Shown here one piece after another: positions 59,299 through 64,000 of a DNA stretch of 64,000 nt (its first letter is position 1; each line of letters opens with the position of its first letter). Under the pieces are notes generated by a model. The model ran no database searches. It had not been told where the DNA came from and saw only the letters and a list, made by a program, of their open reading frames with translations. A program made the position numbers and the translations under genes. The stretch lies in contig NZ_CAKLPX010000004.1 in assembly GCF_923077115.1 (NCBI RefSeq), forward strand, positions 310,001 to 374,000, in the 5' to 3' direction. Source of the stretch: Sinobacterium norvegicum. GTDB lineage: Bacteria; Pseudomonadota; Gammaproteobacteria; Pseudomonadales; Sinobacteriaceae.

Positions 59299-60180
59299 TT
59301 ATTCTATATTTTGAATCTGCTCGCGCATCTGTTCAATTAAGACTTTTAGCTCAACGGCAGCCTGGGTAGTTTCGCTGACGATAGATTTTGATGACAAGGT
59401 ATTGGCCTCGCGGTTGAGCTCTTGCATAAGAAAATCCAGTCTTCTGCCGCAGGCTCCGCCCTTTGTCAGTACGCGTCGAACCTCTGCAATGTGGGTATCC
59501 AGGCGGTCGAGTTCTTCGGCGACATCCGATTTTTGCGCCAAATGTACCATTTCTTGTTCGATGCGGTCGTTATCCAAATCGGCTTTTAAGGCGTCGAGTT
59601 TGTCGATTAATTTCTGTCGTTGGGCGGCTAAAATAGTGGCGATCTTACTGCGAATATCCGCGGTTATTGCCGCGATGCTGTCCAGTCGTGATAAAACGAC
59701 GTTTTTCATTTCCTCGCCTTCGCGGGCTCGGCTGTCGACCAGCTGTTCAATGGCTAGCTCGAATAATGCTGTGGCATCGCTCTGCATCTGCTCGCCGTTG
59801 AGTTTTTGCTCGGCTAACACACCCGGCCAGCGCAGTAGATCGAGAGAGTTGGGCTGCTGTTGTTCCCCGCCAAGTTGCTGCAGCTGTGATACCGCTGCGA
59901 GAAGTTGCCCGGCCAGTTCAGTATTGACGTTGAGGTTCTGCTGCTCTGTTTGCAGGTGAAACCGAAGTGCGCATTCTACTTTGCCGCGAGCTAAATGCTT
60001 TTTTAGTGATTCTCTTATCGCCGGCTCCAAGCCTCTGAGCGCCTCGGGTAGTTTGAAGCTGGGCTCAAGATAGCGATGATTTACTGAACGTAACTCCCAG
60101 GTTAATTGCCCCCAATCATAGTCGCCCTGCTGACGGCTGAAGGCGGTCATGCTTTTAGTCGTGCGGTTGTTGATGCTCAT
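59299..60180 (-). CDS. yicC: YicC-family endoribonuclease
   Basis: A 293-residue protein starting with MTAFSRQQGDYDWGQLTWELRSVNHRYLEPSFKLP, the YicC N-terminal domain, and ending with the DUF1732 domain GRRLDFLMQELNREANTLSSKS. YicC is an RNase linked to sRNA turnover and is usually next to gmk or rph. It is divergent from rph here. Confidence 0.93.
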   Translation of the reverse strand: MSINNRTTKSMTAFSRQQGDYDWGQLTWELRSVNHRYLEPSFKLPEALRGLEPAIRESLKKHLARGKVECALRFHLQTEQQNLNVNTELAGQLLAAVSQLQQLGGEQQQPNSLDLLRWPGVLAEQKLNGEQMQSDATALFELAIEQLVDSRAREGEEMKNVVLSRLDSIAAITADIRSKIATILAAQRQKLIDKLDALKADLDNDRIEQEMVHLAQKSDVAEELDRLDTHIAEVRRVLTKGGACGRRLDFLMQELNREANTLSSKSIVSETTQAAVELKVLIEQMREQIQNIE

Positions 60181-60386
60181 AGCTAAATGTATCTTCGTTA
60201 TAGACGAGTAATAGCCACTAATCTTAACGTAAGCTTGGGGAGTTTCCCACTGTGTGGCATGTGGCTGATGGTGTTTGGGGGTGGCGAGCTAAATAGAAGG
60301 GTTGTGTTGTTTGCTCGGAGCGGCAGGGGACCACAACTTCACGTATACTGTCGACAAATTTTAGTTCACACAAAGAGGATTACCCC

Positions 60387-61106
60387 GTGATCAGACCCAG
60401 CGGCCGTCAGCCAGATCAACTTCGCCCCGTTACTATTACTCGCCAATACACCTGTCATGCTGAGGGCTCAGTGCTGGTTGAGTTTGGCAATACCAAGGTT
60501 ATCTGCAATGCCAGTGTTGAGAAGGGCGTACCGCGCTTTCTTCGCGGGGAAGGTAAGGGTTGGTTAACGGCAGAATACGGCATGCTGCCGCGCTCGACGG
60601 GTAGCCGCATGGGGCGTGAGGCGGCCCGCGGTAAACAGGGTGGCCGCACTGTTGAAATTCAACGTTTGATTGGCCGTTCGTTACGCGCAGCGGTTGATCT
60701 CAGTAAATTGGGTGAATACACCGTATATGTTGACTGCGATGTTATCCAGGCCGATGGCGGCACTCGAACGGCATCAATTACTGGCGCCTGTGTTGCCATT
60801 GCCGATGCCTTTAAGAAAATGCAGGCTGACGGTTTGGTAAAAGACAACCCCATGAAAGAGATGATTGCCTCGGTGTCAGTGGGTATTTATCAAGGTGTAC
60901 CGGTATTGGATTTAGATTACCCTGAGGACTCGAATGCAGAGACCGATATGAATGTCATCATGACCGAGAACGGCGGTTTTGTTGAGGTACAGGGAACAGC
61001 CGAGGGCGAGACGTTTAGTCGCCAAGAGTTGAATAGCATGCTGGAATTAGCTGAAAAGGGGATTGCCGAGCTCTCTGAGATGCAGAAAGCGGCACTTGCC
61101 GGGTAA
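60387..61106 (+). CDS. rph: Ribonuclease PH
   Basis: A 239-residue phosphorolytic 3'-5' exonuclease that trims tRNA 3' ends. It starts with GTG ([16 protein letters not shown]) with AGAGGA upstream. Family signatures include [20 protein letters not shown] near residue 50 and [18 protein letters not shown]. Full length. It is followed by a 16-bp hairpin before crc. Confidence 0.96.
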   Translation: MIRPSGRQPDQLRPVTITRQYTCHAEGSVLVEFGNTKVICNASVEKGVPRFLRGEGKGWLTAEYGMLPRSTGSRMGREAARGKQGGRTVEIQRLIGRSLRAAVDLSKLGEYTVYVDCDVIQADGGTRTASITGACVAIADAFKKMQADGLVKDNPMKEMIASVSVGIYQGVPVLDLDYPEDSNAETDMNVIMTENGGFVEVQGTAEGETFSRQELNSMLELAEKGIAELSEMQKAALAG

Positions 61107-61116
61107 CTGATTGGCT

Positions 61117-61152
61117 ATTGGCTCGGGCAATCAGCGGATTGTCCGAGCCAAT
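61117..61152. terminator. 16-bp hairpin between convergent rph and crc
   Basis: ATTGGCTCGGGCAATC (61117-61132) pairs with GATTGTCCGAGCCAAT (61137-61152) with one G-T pair and the loop AGCG. U-tracts are short. Confidence 0.75.
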
Positions 61153-61156
61153 ATTG

Positions 61157-61930
61157 CTAGCTTGGATTGATTTCGTAATCGTAATCCATAATGACCGGTG
61201 CGTGATTGGAAAACTCTTTTTTCTTGTAGGCAACACCGTATTCGACTGTCGAGCGTAGGCCGTTCGAAATAATCTGTAAGTCGGTACGCCAGCCATTCTC
61301 TTGACGGTTGCCATTGGGCCACCAGGTAAACTCGTCATCATCGCTGTTGACGGTGCGAAAGGCGTCGACGTAGCCCAGTCTGTCGTACAGATTATCCATC
61401 CACTGGCGTTCAGTCGGCAAAAAACCCGAACTGTCCTGATTGCCGTCTGGGTCTTGTAAATCGCTTTCATGGTGGGCAATTTGCCAGTTACCGCAGATGA
61501 CAAATTCGCGTCTTTTATTGCGAATTTTATTCAAGTGACCACCTAATTGCTCAAAGAAAACTTCTTTATTTTCAACTGCCTGAGGGTTGCCGTCGGCGGT
61601 ATCTGGGGCGAGGATGCAACCGATGCTGATGTTGTCATAATCCGCCTGCATATAGCGGGCCTGGATATCGCTCTCACCAAACCCAAGACCGGTCATAATC
61701 GCCTTTGGGATCTCGCGGACATAAATGGCGACGCCGTTGATACCATCGGGAGAATCAAAAAAGTAGCCGTAGTAACCTTCGGGGAAAAATACGTTGTCAG
61801 TTAAGTCGTATTCTTGGCAGCGCAAATCTTGAATACAGATGATATCGGCATCCTGGTCAACCACCCAGTCAAAAAAGCCGTTGGATGTTGCCTGTTTTAT
61901 ACCGTCTGCGCAAAAACTAATTATTCTCAT
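61157..61930 (-). CDS. crc: Crc-like protein (exonuclease III fold, catalytic residues lost)
   Basis: A 257-residue protein of the ExoIII/AP-endonuclease fold (MRIISFCADGIKQATSNGFF, SDIQARYMQADYDN, RREFVICGNWQIAHH, FTWWPNGNRQENGWRTDLQI, NHAPVIMDYD). Catalytic positions are changed: the metal-binding Glu is D35, the GDxN motif reads CGNWQ, and the final SDH motif reads SNH. This is the pattern of Crc, which acts with Hfq to block translation of catabolic mRNAs in Pseudomonas, and Crc is also beside rph and pyrE there. It could still be a divergent nuclease. Its presence in a window full of catabolic genes suggests carbon catabolite control (inference). Confidence 0.85.
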   Translation of the reverse strand: MRIISFCADGIKQATSNGFFDWVVDQDADIICIQDLRCQEYDLTDNVFFPEGYYGYFFDSPDGINGVAIYVREIPKAIMTGLGFGESDIQARYMQADYDNISIGCILAPDTADGNPQAVENKEVFFEQLGGHLNKIRNKRREFVICGNWQIAHHESDLQDPDGNQDSSGFLPTERQWMDNLYDRLGYVDAFRTVNSDDDEFTWWPNGNRQENGWRTDLQIISNGLRSTVEYGVAYKKKEFSNHAPVIMDYDYEINPS

Positions 61931-62149
61931 GAGTCCCTCGTTATTAAAGCTGCAGCGATTTTAACCGATATCGATAGGTTAGTGGATACGTATAAATAGT
62001 AATTTGTTAGTAATCTTACGGTTAAGCTATATTTTATCTTTCTATTTGTTGTCGCAGAAGTTGTAATCAATGCGACATTGAAACCGTGACACGGTAAACT
62101 ACGCTGTCAAATAGCCTGATATAATTTTTAGGGCGATTTGAGCGCTGTT

Positions 62150-62174
62150 GCTATAAAAGATAGCCGCTTTTTTT
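62150..62174 (+). promoter_or_regulatory. Candidate attenuator in the pyrE leader
   Basis: GCTAT (62150-62154), loop AAAAG, ATAGC (62160-62164), then CGC and seven T (62168-62174). A GCG at 62142-62144 may add three outer pairs over a bulge. It ends 34 bp before the pyrE start. A terminator-like element with U-rich leader upstream of a pyrimidine gene recalls UTP-sensitive attenuation of E. coli pyrE. Confidence 0.5.
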
Positions 62175-62208
62175 AAAAGATGAAATACGATTTTTTACTG
62201 GTGTAACT

Positions 62209-62850
62209 ATGCAAAACTACCAACAAGACTTTATTGATTTAGCGATTAAATATAGCGCCTTAGGCTTCGGTGAGTTCACCTTGAAGTCAGGCCGAGTGAG
62301 CCCTTATTTTTTTAATGCAGGCCGCTTTGACAGCGGTGCTGGTCTCGCGATGTTGGGTCGCTGTTACGCCGATGCTATTGTTAAGAGTGGGGTGGAGTTC
62401 GATGTCTTGTTTGGCCCAGCCTACAAAGGCATACCGCTAGGCGCGGTTACCGCGGCAGCACTGGCTGAGTTTCATGATATTGACATCCCCTTTGCCTTTA
62501 ATCGTAAAGAGGCCAAGGATCATGGCGAGGGCGGTACGATAGTTGGTGCCGAGTTGAAGGGGAGAATATTGATTATTGATGATGTGATTACCGCTGGTAC
62601 AGCAGTGCGAGAAGTCATTGATATCATTAGTGCTGCAGGGGCGACAGCTGCTGGTGTAGTGATTGGCCTTAACCGTGAAGAGCGGGGCAAGGGCAAGCTG
62701 TCGGCAATACAGGAAGTAGAGCAAGATTTTGGCATTCCTGTGGTGAGTATTATCACGCTTCAGCATATAGTAGATTATTTGCAGTCAGGCGAAGAGCAAC
62801 AGGCGTTAGTTGGTCGCATTGATGCCTACCGCGAGATGTATGGAATTTGA
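62209..62850 (+). CDS. pyrE: Orotate phosphoribosyltransferase
   Basis: A 213-residue enzyme that makes OMP from orotate and PRPP. It has the N-terminal [21 protein letters not shown], the Lys-rich [13 protein letters not shown] catalytic loop and the PRPP motif [16 protein letters not shown]. Length and motifs match gammaproteobacterial PyrE. It is preceded by a 278-bp region with a possible attenuator. Confidence 0.97.
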   Translation: MQNYQQDFIDLAIKYSALGFGEFTLKSGRVSPYFFNAGRFDSGAGLAMLGRCYADAIVKSGVEFDVLFGPAYKGIPLGAVTAAALAEFHDIDIPFAFNRKEAKDHGEGGTIVGAELKGRILIIDDVITAGTAVREVIDIISAAGATAAGVVIGLNREERGKGKLSAIQEVEQDFGIPVVSIITLQHIVDYLQSGEEQQALVGRIDAYREMYGI

Positions 62851-62898
62851 TCAGTAAGTTGGCGGAGCATTGTGTTCCGCCATTCAACGAGGGTTGCC

Positions 62899-63525
62899 GT
62901 GAATTATAATAAAACAGCTCAGTTACTCACTCTTTTGCTGGCGACATTGAGCGTCTCAGCGCTGGCTGATTATTACCGTTATGTCGGTGATAACAACCGT
63001 GTGGTAGTGGTTGATCATCTCAATGAGGACGCTATTCGGTTGGGTTATGAGCGGTTGAACAATAGTGGCCAGGTAATTGAGGTTGTTGACCGCGCAATGA
63101 CGCGAGAAGAGTCGGCGAAAGTGAATGCCGATAAAATTGAGGCGCAAAGGCTGCAGGAGTGGGATGAACAGCTGCTGCTGAAGTACTCCACTATCAGCGA
63201 TATCGAAGCCGCTCTGAAGCGAGCACAGCGAGATATTGATGTGCGCTTAGGGATACTAAAAAGTAATCAAAGCGTGCTGAAAACACAGTTATCCAACGAG
63301 CGGACTAAGGCGGCTAATCTGGAACGCAATCACCGAGAGGTGCCGGAAGACTTGCAGTTGAGAATTAAAAACCTGGGTCTTGAGCTGGACAGCGTTCGCT
63401 CGACAATTGCGATGCGAAGAAAAGAGAAACTCACCACATCTGAGTCCTTTCAGCGCGATATTGAGCGTTTTGAAGAGTTGAAAGCGATTGCAGGCTCTCG
63501 AAACCTATATCACTCGGCAAATTAA
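62899..63525 (+). CDS. Secreted coiled-coil protein of unknown function
   Basis: A 208-residue protein starting with GTG at 62899 (GAGGG five bases upstream; a GTG nine codons earlier is possible). It has a signal peptide (KTAQLLTLLLATLSVSALA), a short beta-rich part (DYYRYVGDNNRVVVVDHL) and a long charged helical, probably coiled-coil region (about residues 90-195). The N-terminal part resembles small DUF4124-like modules, but I cannot assign the family firmly. It lies between pyrE and slmA. Confidence 0.7.
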   Translation: MNYNKTAQLLTLLLATLSVSALADYYRYVGDNNRVVVVDHLNEDAIRLGYERLNNSGQVIEVVDRAMTREESAKVNADKIEAQRLQEWDEQLLLKYSTISDIEAALKRAQRDIDVRLGILKSNQSVLKTQLSNERTKAANLERNHREVPEDLQLRIKNLGLELDSVRSTIAMRRKEKLTTSESFQRDIERFEELKAIAGSRNLYHSAN

Positions 63526-63553
63526 GAGCGGCCAATCCTTGGCCCGTCGATGA

Positions 63554-64000
63554 TTAGCGACCTGTTTGCTTGAAAAATCCCTGCATAATCAGCGGCCACT
63601 GATCGGCCCAGTATTCGGTTGGTTTGCGCTTAAAGTTACTTCGCACGTATTGGTTGATGCGGCCGTCAGCCACCGACATCAGCAGATTTGCCGCAGTGTT
63701 GATGGTGACTGTCGGTCTCAGGCCTTCGCGCATTTCTGCCTCACGCAGAATTTGCTTTAGTTGGGTTTCTAGTCGGTCGAAGAACTGAATCACCCGAGAG
63801 TGTAGCTTTTCGTTTTCACCGGTCAGGGCGTCGCCAGTTAATATTCGAGTAATGCCTGGGTTGCGCTCGGTAAAAGCCAGTAGCAGAGAGAGAATGGACT
63901 CGCAGCGGCTCTCGGCACTGGAAGTTTCCTCCATGATGATTTTAACGCGACTGAAAATAGTCTCTTCGATAAACTCGATCAACGCCTCAAACATCTTCGA
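63554..64000 (-). CDS. slmA: Nucleoid occlusion factor SlmA, partial (5' end beyond the window)
   Basis: The C-terminal 148 residues of a TetR-fold protein that blocks FtsZ ring formation over the nucleoid. The segment FEALIEFIEETIFSRVKIIMEE, LLAFTERNPGITRILTGDAL and YVRSNFKRKPTEYWADQWPLI match SlmA closely. The DNA-binding domain is past the right edge. Placement near pyrE is conserved in gammaproteobacteria. Confidence 0.93.
   Translation of the reverse strand, partial: SKMFEALIEFIEETIFSRVKIIMEETSSAESRCESILSLLLAFTERNPGITRILTGDALTGENEKLHSRVIQFFDRLETQLKQILREAEMREGLRPTVTINTAANLLMSVADGRINQYVRSNFKRKPTEYWADQWPLIMQGFFKQTGR

Overview
The window looks like a chromosomal segment of a marine gammaproteobacterium. 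The evidence is a set of typical housekeeping genes (uvrD behind a LexA box, recG, spoT, rpoZ, gmk, yicC, rph, pyrE, slmA, ubiC, ubiA, sthA, hexR), a crc-like gene placed between rph and pyrE as in Pseudomonas, and many acyl-CoA, Rieske and aldehyde-oxidation genes. A Cellvibrionales/Spongiibacteraceae-type organism is my best guess, inferred from overall gene content only. I see no rRNA, tRNA, CRISPR array, IS element or prophage.

Region 1 (1-25.4 kb) is catabolic. It holds an acetoin-dehydrogenase-type E1alpha/E1beta/E2 operon (E2 runs off the left edge), a carotenoid-cleavage-type oxygenase, SnoaL/NTF2-like proteins, an NADPH-dependent MDR reductase, an ABM-domain protein with a molybdopterin oxidoreductase and a succinate-semialdehyde-type dehydrogenase, a TetR regulator, an acyl-CoA dehydrogenase, and an operon of coniferyl-aldehyde-type dehydrogenase, nitronate-monooxygenase-type flavoprotein, SDR, alpha-methylacyl-CoA racemase, crotonase and NTF2-like protein. 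It continues with an Ada/Ogt-like repair protein, two tandem KshA-like Rieske oxygenases, an SDR, a second TetR and a nitroreductase. Four intergenic regions here carry the same two-part palindromic motif (AAACAATCNG, 1 or 5 nt, ACTGYTT), one just before the first tetR. The likely meaning is a local regulon for oxidising an isoprenoid-like or branched hydrophobic substrate through aldehyde, acid and acyl-CoA stages; the substrate is not determined.

Region 2 (25.4-47.6 kb) is mixed: MATE transporter, KAS III-like enzyme, HexR, a 550-bp very T-rich gap, an LTA-synthase-like sulfatase-fold membrane enzyme, UvrD, TRAP transporter parts (dctP convergent with dctQM plus a YciA-like thioesterase), an M48/TPR lipoprotein, YaaA, a 3-hydroxyisobutyryl-CoA-hydrolase-like protein, SthA, UbiA/UbiC, a rubredoxin-rubredoxin reductase fusion, and HU.

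Region 3 (47.6-64 kb) is the core block recG / ridA-spoT-rpoZ-gmk / yicC / rph / crc / pyrE / slmA. A cbb3-type oxidase operon sits between gmk and yicC: cytochrome c, ccoN, ccoO, and a 714-residue CcoP with five CXXCH haem motifs, apparently a CcoP fused to a three-haem dehydrogenase-type cytochrome. Upstream of it are a perfect 20-bp inverted repeat that touches the ribosome-binding region and ten perfect copies of the hexamer CGATGG. The pentahaem CcoP and the four-site operator set are the most noteworthy observations.
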